64,000 nucleotides of DNA from UBA1426 sp050953365 (GTDB lineage: Bacteria; Bacillota; Clostridia; Peptostreptococcales; Anaerovoracaceae): assembly GCA_050953365.1 (NCBI GenBank), contig JBMNMN010000009.1, forward strand, positions 62,001 to 126,000, read 5' to 3'. The notes beneath the pieces were generated by a model. The model made no database searches. It was given only the letters and a program-made list of their open reading frames with translations, and was not told where the DNA came from. Position 1 is the first letter of the stretch. Every line of letters starts with the position of its first letter. Made by a program: the position numbers and the translations under genes. Shown in pieces: positions 42,751 to 52,157 of the stretch.

Positions 42751-43803
42751 TTATAGCAATCCAATTTCTTTTCTGAAGCCGTCCATGAGTTCTTTGGTCA
42801 AAAGCTCTTCAATGGCAGGCCAACTGGTCTCCCTGACATAGTCCGCATATACCTTAATTTGCTCCGGCGTAAATTCGATAACTTCCACGCCGTAATCCTC
42901 TTCCAGTTTCTTCATATATTCTCTTTCATTTTCTTCTGCCAGGGTGAAGCTATTGAGGCTTTGCTCCTGGAAGACGCCTATTACGATTTCTTGATCCTCG
43001 GGAGTCAACTTGGCTAAAGACTTTTCGCTCATTACATAGCTGGTGGCTTCCGGATGGATGTAGTTCACATACATATAGTTAATCATTTCTCCCACCCAAG
43101 CATAGTTCATGTTGGGAGTGCCGCCTACCCAGCCGTCAACAACCTTGGTTTGGATAGCCGTAGGAACTTCGCCGTAGGCAATAGAAACAGGATTGAATCC
43201 CAAGTCTTCCTGGGGCTGGTAGAAAGTTACCATGGATGGAGATCTGGTCTTTACTCCTTTATTGGACTCGGGATTGAATATGTCGTTAGGTTCTTTCACA
43301 AAACCCATTCCGATAAAACCTTCCAGAACAATTCCCAGGAACCTGACGTTGGTCGCTGCCGTATACTTGCCTAACTCCTGGCACATGAAGGAATCCGGTG
43401 CATAGAGTTCTTTTACTTCTTCGTAATTCGTTGCATAATAAGGAAGATAAGGTGCTCCAAGTCTCGGATCAATGGCTTCGGGAATGGTTATCTGAGCAAG
43501 ATCAATGGTTCCCCTTACCACTTCTTCATATACAGTGTTATAGTCGCCCAACGCTCCGGCTCCGAAATATTGAACTTTAACTCTGCCTTCAGTCCTTTCC
43601 TCAACCATTGCGCAGGCATCGAGATTAAGACCTGTAGCAATATGCTCTGTAGGCGCATCGGAAGCCAATCTTAATACGATGGGATTTTCCGCCGAATATT
43701 CAGCCGCTTCTCCTCCGCCGTTTCCGCCTCCTCCACAGCCGACAAAGCTGGTCAGAACCAACGAAAGAACAATTAATAGTGCGATCCCTTTCTTACGGTT
43801 CAT
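42751..43803 (-). CDS. dctP: TRAP transporter substrate-binding lipoprotein DctP
   Basis: A 350-residue DctP-type binding protein starting MNRKKGIALLIVLSLVLTSF. The lipobox FVGC makes Cys23 the lipid-anchored residue, followed by a Gly/Asn linker. Family motifs include VEERTEGRVKVQYFG, ARG-equivalent GVKTRSPSMV and the tyrosine-rich TNYEEVKELY. Good AGGAGGAGAA ribosome binding site. Exported; delivers substrate to DctQM. Confidence 0.92.
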   Translation of the reverse strand: MNRKKGIALLIVLSLVLTSFVGCGGGGNGGGEAAEYSAENPIVLRLASDAPTEHIATGLNLDACAMVEERTEGRVKVQYFGAGALGDYNTVYEEVVRGTIDLAQITIPEAIDPRLGAPYLPYYATNYEEVKELYAPDSFMCQELGKYTAATNVRFLGIVLEGFIGMGFVKEPNDIFNPESNKGVKTRSPSMVTFYQPQEDLGFNPVSIAYGEVPTAIQTKVVDGWVGGTPNMNYAWVGEMINYMYVNYIHPEATSYVMSEKSLAKLTPEDQEIVIGVFQEQSLNSFTLAEENEREYMKKLEEDYGVEVIEFTPEQIKVYADYVRETSWPAIEELLTKELMDGFRKEIGLL

Positions 43804-43861
43804 AATGTTCTCCTCCTCTGTGTGCTTAAAAAATGAATACAATGTATAGGGTGTACTCCCT

Positions 43862-43895
43862 CGAAAACAGAAAGAGGGCCTGTTCTTGCCCTCTT
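43862..43895 (-). terminator. Terminator after the metallophosphoesterase gene
   Basis: AAGAGGGC / GCCCTCTT hairpin with a moderately T-rich leftward tail (TCTGTTTTC). It separates the cys cluster from the TRAP operon. Confidence 0.6.
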
Positions 43896-43923
43896 CACGT
43901 CTTTTTCGTATTCCATTTTTTCT

Positions 43924-44493
43924 TTATCGTCTGTCGCTGTCGTTAAGAATTCTGCGGAGAAAACCGGAAGAAATGTTTTTCTTGTCTTCGCCTCCCGTAT
44001 TCTCACTTTGAGCATCCGGATCCCAATAGAGAATAGTTGCCTGGAAGCTTTCGGCAGATGTGGTTACGATAGCATAGGAACCCCTTCGTCCACCCCGGGG
44101 ATGGGTGAGGCTGCCCGGATTCAGCAGATACATCCCCCCCAGATCTTCAAACACGGGAATATGCGTATGCCCATACAAGGCCGCTTTACAACCCAAAGAC
44201 GAAGCCTTATACAGCAAATTCTCCGGTCCGTATTTAACCGCCTCCATATGACCGTGGGACAGGTAGATCTTTCCGAACTCCGTATTCATCAGCTGGTAAT
44301 CTTCATTGGAATAGCTTCCATCCATATTTCCTTTTAATGCAGTTACCGGAACTCCAAGACGGCTCTCCAGCAACCATCCGTCCCTGGCATAATCACCTAA
44401 ATGCAAGATTCTGTCAATGCCCGCAAGCGTATTGTAAACCTGAATTGCCGTTTCTACATCCCCATGTGTATCACTGATCACAAAAAACTTCAT
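43924..44493 (-). CDS. MJ0936/YfcE family metallophosphoesterase
   Basis: A 189-residue phosphodiesterase of the calcineurin-like family. Metal-binding motifs are ISDTHGD, LHLGDYARD, LKGNMDG, LSHGHMEAV and YGHTHIP, and NPGSLTHPRGG closes the active site. The last 30 residues are polar and unconserved. YfcE/MJ0936 proteins hydrolyse phosphodiesters in vitro; the physiological substrate is unknown. It follows cysS by 60 bases. Confidence 0.9.
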   Translation of the reverse strand: MKFFVISDTHGDVETAIQVYNTLAGIDRILHLGDYARDGWLLESRLGVPVTALKGNMDGSYSNEDYQLMNTEFGKIYLSHGHMEAVKYGPENLLYKASSLGCKAALYGHTHIPVFEDLGGMYLLNPGSLTHPRGGRRGSYAIVTTSAESFQATILYWDPDAQSENTGGEDKKNISSGFLRRILNDSDRR

Positions 44494-44511
44494 AATACGT
44501 ATTCCCGCTAC

Positions 44512-44539
44512 TTGTAAAAGTATCTCTCACTCTTTACAA
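44512..44539. repeat. Degenerate GTGTC-type palindrome, copy 5
   Basis: TTGTAAAAGTATCTCTCACTCTTTACAA keeps the TTGTAAAAG and CTTTACAA arms, but the core has decayed. Located between the phosphoesterase gene and cysS. Confidence 0.45.
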
Positions 44540-44553
44540 CATCATCTTTTTAA

Positions 44554-45951
44554 TTACTCTTTTATAATCTGTACTCCCTGCGGCGTATCCTTCAGGATGA
44601 TTCCTTTTGCTTTGAGCAGATCCCGTATTTCGTCCGCCCTTTTGAAATCTTTGTTCGCCCGCGCTTCCTGCCGTTCCCGGATCAGTGCATCGATTTCCGC
44701 ATCGACTGTTTCTTCCTCCGTATCCCGGAGCAGTCCGAGAACACCTGTCAATTCATCCAGAAGCGACAGGCACTGTTCCGCAAACTCCTTGGAGCAACCA
44801 TCCTTCACATATAAATTGATCTGCCGAATCAGTTCAAAAACAGCGCTGATGGCGTCTGCCGTATTCAGATCATCGTCCATGGCCTCAATAAATTTATCTC
44901 TGTATACCTGAAGCGACTGCAGCTGTTCCTTTTCTTTATCGCTCATGCTTCCCGTTTCATTTTCCATAAGGTGCATAAGATTGGCCTTCGCGTTTCGCAT
45001 CCGCATAAGGGAATTCTTTGCCTGATCCATCATCTCTTCGCTGAAATTAATGGGATTGCGGTAATGTCCCGACAGGAGAAAGAATCGTATCACCTCTCCG
45101 TCATAATGTTTTAGGATATCCCGCACCGTAAAGAAATTTCCCTTGGATTTGGACATCTTTTCATTGTCGATTGTGATATAGCCGTTGTGCATCCAGTAGT
45201 TTGCAAAAGGCTTTCCCGTTGCAGCCTCTGTCTGCGCTATCTCATTTTCATGATGAGGAAACGTAAGGTCTTGGCCGCCGGCGTGGATATCGATGGTGTC
45301 TCCCAGATATTTTGTGGACATGACAGAACATTCGATGTGCCAGCCAGGACGTCCCATTCCCCAGGGAGACTCCCAAGCAATTTCATCCTCGCTCTTTCTC
45401 GCTTTCCACAGCGCAAAGTCGAGAGGATCCTTTTTCTTCTCTCCCACTTCGATGCGGGCACCGCTCTCCAGATCCTCGATATTCTGTTTCGACAGCTTGC
45501 CATAACCTTCAAAACTTCTTGTGCTGAAATAGACGTCTCCGTCTACTTCATAGGCATATCCTTTTTCCACCAGCCTTTGTACAAACCGGATGATCTCATC
45601 CATATTTTCCGTGACCTTCGGATGAACCGTGGCTTTCTCTACGTTTAGCGCTGCGGCATCCCTGTAATACTCCGCGATATATTTTTCGCTGATTTCCGCG
45701 GGAGAAACTCCTTCTTCTTTCGCTTTGTTAATAATCTTGTCATCCACATCGGTAAAATTCTGAATAAACCTTACCTTCTTGCCCCGATATTCCAAATATT
45801 TTCTCAAGGTGTCAAAGACCACAAATGGCCTTGCGTTTCCGATGTGAAAATAATTATAGACCGTAGGACCGCAGACGTAAATTTTCACTTCGTTTTCGTC
45901 TACAGGCACAAATTCTTCCTTCATTTTATTCAGCGTATTATATATTTTCAT
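44554..45951 (-). CDS. cysS: Cysteinyl-tRNA synthetase
   Basis: A 465-residue class I synthetase. The HIGH motif is FHIGNARPFV, the zinc ligands include CGPTVYN, ECSVM and HHENEIAQ, and the KMSKS loop is NEKMSKSKGNFF. The C-terminal anticodon domain ends with DTPQGVQI. It overlaps the cysE 3' end by 14 bases. No T-box leader was seen. Confidence 0.97.
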   Translation of the reverse strand: MKIYNTLNKMKEEFVPVDENEVKIYVCGPTVYNYFHIGNARPFVVFDTLRKYLEYRGKKVRFIQNFTDVDDKIINKAKEEGVSPAEISEKYIAEYYRDAAALNVEKATVHPKVTENMDEIIRFVQRLVEKGYAYEVDGDVYFSTRSFEGYGKLSKQNIEDLESGARIEVGEKKKDPLDFALWKARKSEDEIAWESPWGMGRPGWHIECSVMSTKYLGDTIDIHAGGQDLTFPHHENEIAQTEAATGKPFANYWMHNGYITIDNEKMSKSKGNFFTVRDILKHYDGEVIRFFLLSGHYRNPINFSEEMMDQAKNSLMRMRNAKANLMHLMENETGSMSDKEKEQLQSLQVYRDKFIEAMDDDLNTADAISAVFELIRQINLYVKDGCSKEFAEQCLSLLDELTGVLGLLRDTEEETVDAEIDALIRERQEARANKDFKRADEIRDLLKAKGIILKDTPQGVQIIKE

Positions 45952-46609
45952 GCGATTCTTCTCCTCTTAGTTTTTCTTCCAGACCCTCAAGCTGCGTTTC
46001 CAGCGCAATAATCCTCCGGCGCAGGCATTCCAGCTCCACCGCAATGGGGTCCGGGAGATCGATCTGGTTCAAATCTTCCGTACGCTGGTTTCCGCGCTTC
46101 ACAATTTTTCCGGGGATGCCAACAACGGTACAGTTGTCAGGTATTTCTTTTAGGACCACAGATCCGGCGCCTATCTTAGAGTTATTACCCACTCTGAAAG
46201 GGCCTAAAACCTTGGCGCCGCTGCTGATCACCACATTGTTGCCGATGGTGGGATGACGTTTGCCCGTTTCCTTTCCTGTGCCTCCTAAGGTAACCGCCTG
46301 ATAGATGGTAACATCATCTCCTATTTCCGTCGTCTCGCCGATGACAACAGCCATGCCGTGATCGATGAAGCAGCGCTTACCGATGGTGGCACCGGGATGT
46401 ATTTCAATCCCGGTCAAAAACCTGGAAATCTGCGAAATAATTCTTGCTATGAGCTTTAAATTATGCTTATACAACCAATGGGCAGGCTTGTGAAAAATCA
46501 GAGCCCAGACACCCGGATAGCAGAGCAACACTTCAAAACTCGTCCGGGCCGCGGGATCTCTGGCCAGTACTGCCTGGATGTCTTCCCGTATATCTTTTAT
46601 AAAACCCAT
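45938..46609 (-). CDS. cysE: Serine O-acetyltransferase
   Basis: A 223-residue CysE that makes O-acetylserine, the acceptor for cysteine synthesis. The start MGFIKDIREDIQAVLARDPA is preceded by AGAGGTG. The left-handed beta-helix hexapeptides (IHPGATIGKRCFIDHGMAVVIGETTEIGDDV) include the catalytic His-Asp, and GGTGKETGKRHPTIGNNVVISSGAKVLG follows. The end (ALETQLEGLEEKLRGEE) is a predicted coiled coil. Coupled to cysS, linking cysteine supply to charging. Confidence 0.95.
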   Translation of the reverse strand: MGFIKDIREDIQAVLARDPAARTSFEVLLCYPGVWALIFHKPAHWLYKHNLKLIARIISQISRFLTGIEIHPGATIGKRCFIDHGMAVVIGETTEIGDDVTIYQAVTLGGTGKETGKRHPTIGNNVVISSGAKVLGPFRVGNNSKIGAGSVVLKEIPDNCTVVGIPGKIVKRGNQRTEDLNQIDLPDPIAVELECLRRRIIALETQLEGLEEKLRGEESHENI

Positions 46610-46650
46610 GGATTCACCTCTTCTGAATCGCCGCATGCGTAAGGTAAAAT

Positions 46651-46672
46651 ATGGCGAGCTGCTGCTCGCCAT
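46651..46672 (-). terminator. Hairpin between the M23 gene and cysE
   Basis: ATGGCGAGC / GCTCGCCAT followed leftwards by ATTTTACC. It could terminate the M23 gene transcript; it overlaps the start of the cysE transcript. Confidence 0.55.
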
Positions 46673-46675
46673 AAA

Positions 46676-46704
46676 AGTATATCGTATACTGAAGATGAAA
46701 TCAA
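46676..46704 (-). promoter_or_regulatory. Promoter of cysE-cysS
   Basis: TTGATT (46699-46704), 17 bases, TATACT (46676-46681), read leftwards, with the transcript starting near 46669. Confidence 0.65.
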
Positions 46705-46717
46705 AGGTTTTCGTCTA

Positions 46718-48025
46718 TCACAGATAATTCATGGGATTTTGCGGAACCCCGTTCTTCCTCACCTCAAAATGCAGGTGATAACCCGTGGCTCTGCCCGTTA
46801 TACCCACCGTCGCGATCTGCTGCCCCTTCTTCACTACGTCGCCGATAGATACGCTCATGGTATCGCAGTGGGCATACCATGTCTCTATGCCGTTACCGTG
46901 AGATATCTTAACTATATTTCCGTAAGATCCCCTATAACCCGCAAAAGTGACGACGCCGTCATCCACAGCATAGATAGGCGTTCCTTTTGGATTTCTCAAA
47001 TCAACACCCGTATGTCTGCCCCCTCCCCGGGAACCGAAACCGGAAGAGATCTCCAGATGTCCCATGGGGCTGGTGAAAGAACCGGTACCAACAAGGGTAG
47101 AAAGGGATTTGGTCCCCCTTAAGTTCACCTGGGCGGAAGGTTCGCTGAGCACTGTGGACGCAATCTCCGTAGTGGATACTACGGCTCCGTTTTCGCGAAC
47201 AATTTCTTTGGTAACCTGGCGTTGTCCGTATACACCGGGTGTTTTAACCTTGACCTCTCCCTTGTACAGGGTGCTTGTTTCCTCATAAAGAATATTATAT
47301 TCGATTCTCTCCGTGGCGGTTACCCGCTCTGTAAGAGTGACATTTACAAAAGGCTTCAGCTCGTAGAGATTCAGCGTTGATCCGATCTTCAAGTGATCTA
47401 CATCCGCATGGGGGTTGGAAGCAATCAGTTCCTCTACGCTCATGCCGTTTTTGACGGCAATATCCCACAGGCAGTCTCCTTTGGCTACCGTGTAGACCTT
47501 AGGCTCTTTCGTTCCTGTTACGATCAACTGGTACGCATCCTCTACGGACATAAGCTCCGGATCCTTTGCTTCCTTCTGAACGATTTCCACCGTTTCTTTA
47601 TACTCGACGCTGACTATTTCCGCCCCTTCCGTACTGTAATGCGCGATTACGCGATCAAGGACTGCCTTTGCTTCCGTTTCCGTAGGCAAGGCCGCCACGG
47701 GGGCTCCGTCAATTTCGATTGCATAATACACCGTTGCGGTATCCGCCGCTGCTTCCTCTTCATTAGTAACGCTCATCGTCGCATTTAATAGCGCATCTTG
47801 GGATTCTTTTTGATCTTTTTCTCCCGATAAAGCAAAAGCTCCGCAAACGACAATCGCTGCCAGAGCCACGGCTCCTATACCGGCGATGGTTTTATTGCTG
47901 AGCTTGCTCAACCTTTCTATTCGAATGTCTGTAATGATTTCCTGTCCTTTATTAAATCCTTTTGCGGCTGTTTCCTTTGCATTGTTTAGAAGTTTTATAA
48001 CCTTGTCCGTAAAAATACCGTTCAT
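46718..48025 (-). CDS. LysM/G5/M23 cell-wall endopeptidase
   Basis: A 435-residue exported peptidoglycan hydrolase. Residues about 44-66 form one N-terminal membrane segment (signal anchor). A LysM domain (176-220, KVYTVAKGDCLWDIAVKNGM) is followed by a G5 domain (about 225-300) and the M23 peptidase (about 328-425). The zinc site is HTGVD (His338, Asp342) and HLHF (His419), with His386 in WYAHCD. The architecture matches cell-separation or spore-cortex type peptidases of Clostridia. It is separated from both neighbours. Confidence 0.93.
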   Translation of the reverse strand: MNGIFTDKVIKLLNNAKETAAKGFNKGQEIITDIRIERLSKLSNKTIAGIGAVALAAIVVCGAFALSGEKDQKESQDALLNATMSVTNEEEAAADTATVYYAIEIDGAPVAALPTETEAKAVLDRVIAHYSTEGAEIVSVEYKETVEIVQKEAKDPELMSVEDAYQLIVTGTKEPKVYTVAKGDCLWDIAVKNGMSVEELIASNPHADVDHLKIGSTLNLYELKPFVNVTLTERVTATERIEYNILYEETSTLYKGEVKVKTPGVYGQRQVTKEIVRENGAVVSTTEIASTVLSEPSAQVNLRGTKSLSTLVGTGSFTSPMGHLEISSGFGSRGGGRHTGVDLRNPKGTPIYAVDDGVVTFAGYRGSYGNIVKISHGNGIETWYAHCDTMSVSIGDVVKKGQQIATVGITGRATGYHLHFEVRKNGVPQNPMNYL

Positions 48026-48257
48026 TATCTACCTCTTAAAGCGATCCGATCGTTTTAAGCCGTCGTTCTGGCTTCTCGTGGAGTTAAAACGTCTTCGTAG
48101 TATTAGAATATGAAACTTTCAGAAAAAGTATACACTAAATTCTGGTAATCTCTTTACTGCAATTCCGTCGGGGCGATTTGAAGTTATCTCCGGCATCGGC
48201 GGAATGTATAAAGAAATATTACAATAATGTTACGGCAAAGTCAATGCAAAATGTTTT

Positions 48258-48755
48258 TTATTGTTCCTCTTCCTCTTTTGAAACGGAAACTTTTTTCATC
48301 ACTTGCGCTTCAAGAGGTTTATCTCTCAGATCTCTCTTGGTGTTGGCAATTCGATCCGCCACTTCCATCCCTTCAAAAACTTTTCCAAAAGCCGCATACT
48401 GCCCGTCCAGGTGAGGCGCATCCTCAACCATGATAAAGAACTGAGAGCCGGCGGAGTTGGGATTCATAGCTCTGGCCATGGAAAGCACGCCTCTTTTATG
48501 AGGAAGGTCGTTGGGATAGCCGTTGGCGGAAAACTCCCCTTTTATCGTATAGCCCGGTCCGCCTGTACCCGTCCCTTCCGGACATCCTCCCTGAATCATG
48601 AACCCGGGAATCACACGATGAAACGTCAACCCGTCATAAAAGCCTTTCTCCGCCAATTCGATGAAATTGGCCACTGTCAGCGGCGCCACATCCGGATAGA
48701 GTTCCGCTTTCATTACACCTCCGTTTTCCATTTCAATGGTAACGATCTTTTTCAT
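48258..48755 (-). CDS. ppiB: Cyclophilin-type peptidyl-prolyl isomerase
   Basis: A 165-residue cytoplasmic cyclophilin that accelerates proline isomerisation. Active-site motifs are FHRVIPGFMIQGGCPEGTGTGG, SMARAMNPNSAGSQFFI and HLDGQYAAFGKV. The ATG before KKIVTIEMENGG is preferred to an upstream GTG. The C terminus is acidic (EEEEQ). Confidence 0.94.
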   Translation of the reverse strand: MKKIVTIEMENGGVMKAELYPDVAPLTVANFIELAEKGFYDGLTFHRVIPGFMIQGGCPEGTGTGGPGYTIKGEFSANGYPNDLPHKRGVLSMARAMNPNSAGSQFFIMVEDAPHLDGQYAAFGKVFEGMEVADRIANTKRDLRDKPLEAQVMKKVSVSKEEEEQ

Positions 48756-48791
48756 GATGACCACTTCCCTTCCTCATTTTAACGCTATGCG

Positions 48792-49265
48792 CTAATACTC
48801 TTCTCTATTCCTATAAACGGGATAACGCCCGCAAAGCCCTTTTTCATATTGCTCAAGAACATCCCAAACCTCATCTCTTAAAAAAGGAGGATACAGGTAG
48901 GGAATCTCCTCTACTTCGCTGCGGTCCATAAACCGGATCTCCTTTAATACTTGGTGCTCGGGCAAAAGTTCGGGATCCCGCCCCAACTGACATCTGCCTT
49001 CAAGGATCTCGGCTATGAAATAATTGACAAACCGCTGCCCTCGTTTCGGCGAAACCTCCTCCACATGCCACACAAGATCAATCACCCGAATGTGCAGTCC
49101 CGTTTCCTCCAGCACTTCACGCTTCGCCGCTTCCATGGCATTCTCGCCTTCCTCAATGGCCCCGCCGGGCAACATCCAGATATCTCTCCCCTCATGATGC
49201 TGACAAACCAAGAGCAGTCTGCCCTCTCTGTCCTTCACCATGACCCTGACTCCTCCGAACCACAT
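48792..49265 (-). CDS. NUDIX hydrolase
   Basis: A 157-residue NUDIX protein. The Nudix box reads GGAIEEGENAMEAAKREVLEETGL (residues about 34-57), matching Gx5Ex7REUxEExGU with its metal-binding glutamates. The substrate, an X-linked nucleoside diphosphate, cannot be told. It is in the operon behind the chromate transporter pair. Confidence 0.9.
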   Translation of the reverse strand: MWFGGVRVMVKDREGRLLLVCQHHEGRDIWMLPGGAIEEGENAMEAAKREVLEETGLHIRVIDLVWHVEEVSPKRGQRFVNYFIAEILEGRCQLGRDPELLPEHQVLKEIRFMDRSEVEEIPYLYPPFLRDEVWDVLEQYEKGLCGRYPVYRNREEY

Positions 49266-49277
49266 AGAACTACCCCC

Positions 49278-49811
49278 TTACCGAATGATAATGGCGCCGG
49301 CCACACCGGCTATTACCGTTAAAAGAATCGGATCGGCCTTGAACTTTCCCGCCATAAACAGAACCGCCGCAAAAAAAAGCATCGGCATTAAATGGATCTG
49401 CATGTGGGTAATAATCGACCCTTGGGCAAGGAAAACCACAGCCGAAAGCAACAGTCCGACGGTTGCCGGTCTTATTCCGGATAAGACGCCCTGTAAGGCT
49501 TCGCTTTCTTTGAACTTAACCAGAAAAAGGCTGACTATATAGACAAGAAGTACGGAAGGCAACACCACTCCGAGGGTAGCCACGGTGGCTCCGGGGATAC
49601 CGGCGCATTGATAGCCAACATAAGTAGCCGCATTGATTGCCACGGGACCGGGGGTTACCTGAGAGAGGGCTACAAGGCGGGAAAATTCCTCTGCACCCAT
49701 ACCTGTCAGCTCGCCGGCTCCCTGGTAGATAAGGGGAAGCATGGCATAGCCGCCGCCGAAACTGAATAGACCGATGCGAAAAAACAGGAGGAAAAGACGA
49801 ATGAGAATCAT
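49278..49811 (-). CDS. Chromate transporter, second CHR domain protein
   Basis: A 177-residue membrane protein of the ChrA family with the CHR signature RIGLFSFGGGYAMLPLIYQGA and PGPVAINAATYVGYQ. It overlaps the upstream CHR gene by four bases. Two single-domain CHR proteins together form a functional exporter in Firmicutes. Substrate may be chromate or sulfate-like anions; unproven here. Confidence 0.9.
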   Translation of the reverse strand: MILIRLFLLFFRIGLFSFGGGYAMLPLIYQGAGELTGMGAEEFSRLVALSQVTPGPVAINAATYVGYQCAGIPGATVATLGVVLPSVLLVYIVSLFLVKFKESEALQGVLSGIRPATVGLLLSAVVFLAQGSIITHMQIHLMPMLFFAAVLFMAGKFKADPILLTVIAGVAGAIIIR

Positions 49812-50362
49812 CGACCTGCCACCTCCTTATGTTTCCTGTATCGATATTGAAGATACCCGATAATTCCTCCGGCTAAAATAGCGTAAATCGCATTGGCAGA
49901 AAGAAGCACGATAGCAGCAAAGGAAAGGGTTGCAACTACCCATGCGGTTCCGCTCTTAAGGATGCTCCTGCCCAACTGGACCGTCGTGACAAGGATCAGC
50001 GCCACGGATGCGGCCGTGATCCCCTTAAAAGCGCCGTCAATGTAAATGTTGCCTTCTACCGTTCCCAAAAACATTAAGATGATGAGAATAGCCAAATATG
50101 CAGGAAATACAATCCCAAAACAGGCCACCGCTGCTCCCGGCGTTCCCTTCACTTTTTTCCCGATGAAAATAGAAACATTGACGGCAAAGGCTCCCGGCAG
50201 AGATTGGCTGATGGCGATGCAGTCTGCGATCCCATCTTCATCGATCCAATGCCTCTTTTCTACCGTTTCCCGTCGAATGGCCGGAATCATGGCATAGCCG
50301 CCGCCGAAGGTCGCCGTTCCTATTTTTAAAAAAGTAATAAACAGCTGCCAAAGCTCTTTCAT
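49808..50362 (-). CDS. Chromate transporter, first CHR domain protein
   Basis: A 184-residue CHR-family protein with KIGTATFGGGYAMIPAIRRE and SLPGAFAVNVSIFIGKKVKGTPGAA motifs, the partner of the following gene. It lies 31 bases after proS, in the same direction. Confidence 0.9.
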   Translation of the reverse strand: MKELWQLFITFLKIGTATFGGGYAMIPAIRRETVEKRHWIDEDGIADCIAISQSLPGAFAVNVSIFIGKKVKGTPGAAVACFGIVFPAYLAILIILMFLGTVEGNIYIDGAFKGITAASVALILVTTVQLGRSILKSGTAWVVATLSFAAIVLLSANAIYAILAGGIIGYLQYRYRKHKEVAGR

Positions 50363-50393
50363 TTCCGCCTACCCGACATTCCGCTAGATACTG

Positions 50394-52127
50394 CTAAATG
50401 CACGACTTCTTGATATAGGGCTTTACAAGTTCCAATACGGCGGCCACCGCTTCGCCGGCGGTCTTGTCCACAGCCTTCTCTTCTTGACGCAATTTATACT
50501 CCACGATCCCCTCCGCCGCTTTCTTTCCCACCGTGATGCGGATGGGAATGCCGATGAGATCTGCGTCTTTGAACTTTACGCCGGGTCGCTCGTCACGATC
50601 GTCCAAAAGGACTTCCGCTCCGGCCGCATGCAGTTCTTCATAGATCTGCTCCGCAAGCTGCATCTGCTGCTCATCTCCCCCATTGATCACCGTTACGATA
50701 ACATGGTATGGCGCAACGGCAAGTGGCCAAATAATTCCGTCTTTATCGTGATGCTGCTCTACAATCGCCGCCAGAGTCCTGCTGATGCCGATTCCGTAGC
50801 AACCCATGATGATGACCTTCTCCTGCATATTCTCATCTTTGTAATATGCATGCATAGCCTCGCTGTATTTCGTTCCTAATTTGAAGATCTGGCCTACTTC
50901 AATACCTCTTGTAATTTTAACGGAACCGCCGCATTTGGGACATGGATCTCCTTCTTTGATGAGCTTAATATCCGTGATAATGTCAGCGGTATAATCTCTT
51001 CCGTAGTTCACGTTAAGCATATGGTGATCGACTTTGCATGCGCCGGCGCAGAGATTTCTGGCTCCCACCAGCTCGCTGTCCACAATGATCTTGCAGTCAT
51101 GAAGACCGACAGGGCCGGTGAAGCCTCCTACGGCGCCGGTTTCCGCACCCATGGCGTCCTCGTCGGCAAACTCGATGGCATGCTCCGGAATCCCCAACGC
51201 ATTGATCAACTTCGTCATGTTCATTTCCCGGTCTCCTCTGAGGAATGCAGCCACATAGCGGTATTCCTGATCGTAGACCCGGAAGAGCAGCGCTTTTATT
51301 GTCTGAGACTGATCAAGTTTCAGGAAAGAAGCTACATCGGCAATGGTCTTGGTCCCGGGCGTATGAACGATTTCTATGGGCAGCATTTCGCTGTCGTCAG
51401 GTTCCGCATCCACGCAAGGAGCCTGCTCTGTAGTCGCCGCCATACTGCATTGCTCGCAATATGCGATCTCGCTTTCGCCATATTCGGACAAAGCGCAGAA
51501 CTCGTGGGACCCGCTCCCCCCGATGGCGCCCGTGTCCGCTTCCACCGCACGGAAAGTAAGTCCGCATCTGGTAAAGATTTTTTCATAGGCGTCATACATC
51601 TGGCAATAGCTATTATCCAAGCCTTCCCAATCCCTGTCAAAGGAATAGGCATCCTTCATGATAAATTCGCGGCTTCGCAGAAGTCCGAAACGAGGTCTCT
51701 TCTCATCCCTGTATTTCGTCTGTATCTGGTAGAGGTTCAGCGGCAGTTGCCGGTAGGAGTCCACTTCGTTGCGAACAATATCCGTAAATATCTCCTCATG
51801 TGTAGGTCCCAGGCAAAAGTCCCGGTCGTTTCTATCCTTTAGGCGCCACATTTCAGGGCCGTAGGCGTACCACCTGCCCGATTCCTGCCAAAGCTCTGCA
51901 GGCTGAATGGCAGACATGAGGATTTCCTGCGCGCCCTTTGCGTCCATTTCCTCACGAACGATGGCCTCGATCTTCTGCAGCACCCGTTTCCCTAAGGGCA
52001 TAAAGCCGTAGACGCCGGACACCAGTTTGCGAATCATACCGGCCCGCAGCAACCAAATATGGCTGGGAATCTCGGCTTCCGCAGGCACTTCTCTTAAGGT
52101 CCTCAGATACATGTTGGTCATTCTCAT
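50394..52127 (-). CDS. proS: Prolyl-tRNA synthetase (bacterial type)
   Basis: A 577-residue class II synthetase. Motif 1 includes GLLRSREFIMKDAYSF, motif 2 is in YRDEKRPRFGL, motif 3 in GCYGIGISRTLAAIVEQ. The insertion domain (about 225-400, INS) that edits Ala-tRNA-Pro is present. The C-terminal anticodon-binding domain carries DDRDERPGVKFKDADLIGIP. Normal length. Confidence 0.97.
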   Translation of the reverse strand: MRMTNMYLRTLREVPAEAEIPSHIWLLRAGMIRKLVSGVYGFMPLGKRVLQKIEAIVREEMDAKGAQEILMSAIQPAELWQESGRWYAYGPEMWRLKDRNDRDFCLGPTHEEIFTDIVRNEVDSYRQLPLNLYQIQTKYRDEKRPRFGLLRSREFIMKDAYSFDRDWEGLDNSYCQMYDAYEKIFTRCGLTFRAVEADTGAIGGSGSHEFCALSEYGESEIAYCEQCSMAATTEQAPCVDAEPDDSEMLPIEIVHTPGTKTIADVASFLKLDQSQTIKALLFRVYDQEYRYVAAFLRGDREMNMTKLINALGIPEHAIEFADEDAMGAETGAVGGFTGPVGLHDCKIIVDSELVGARNLCAGACKVDHHMLNVNYGRDYTADIITDIKLIKEGDPCPKCGGSVKITRGIEVGQIFKLGTKYSEAMHAYYKDENMQEKVIIMGCYGIGISRTLAAIVEQHHDKDGIIWPLAVAPYHVIVTVINGGDEQQMQLAEQIYEELHAAGAEVLLDDRDERPGVKFKDADLIGIPIRITVGKKAAEGIVEYKLRQEEKAVDKTAGEAVAAVLELVKPYIKKSCI

Positions 52128-52157
52128 AGGTGTAGTTCCTCCCGTAGTAGCAGAATA

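Noticed and set aside
46610..46717. T-box before cysE-cysS
   Set aside because: The region is too short and lacks the T-box sequence and a specifier loop; the same holds for proS.
48026..48257. c-di-AMP (ydaO) riboswitch before the LysM/M23 gene
   Set aside because: Such riboswitches are common before cell-wall hydrolases, but the conserved core motifs are not present in this leader.
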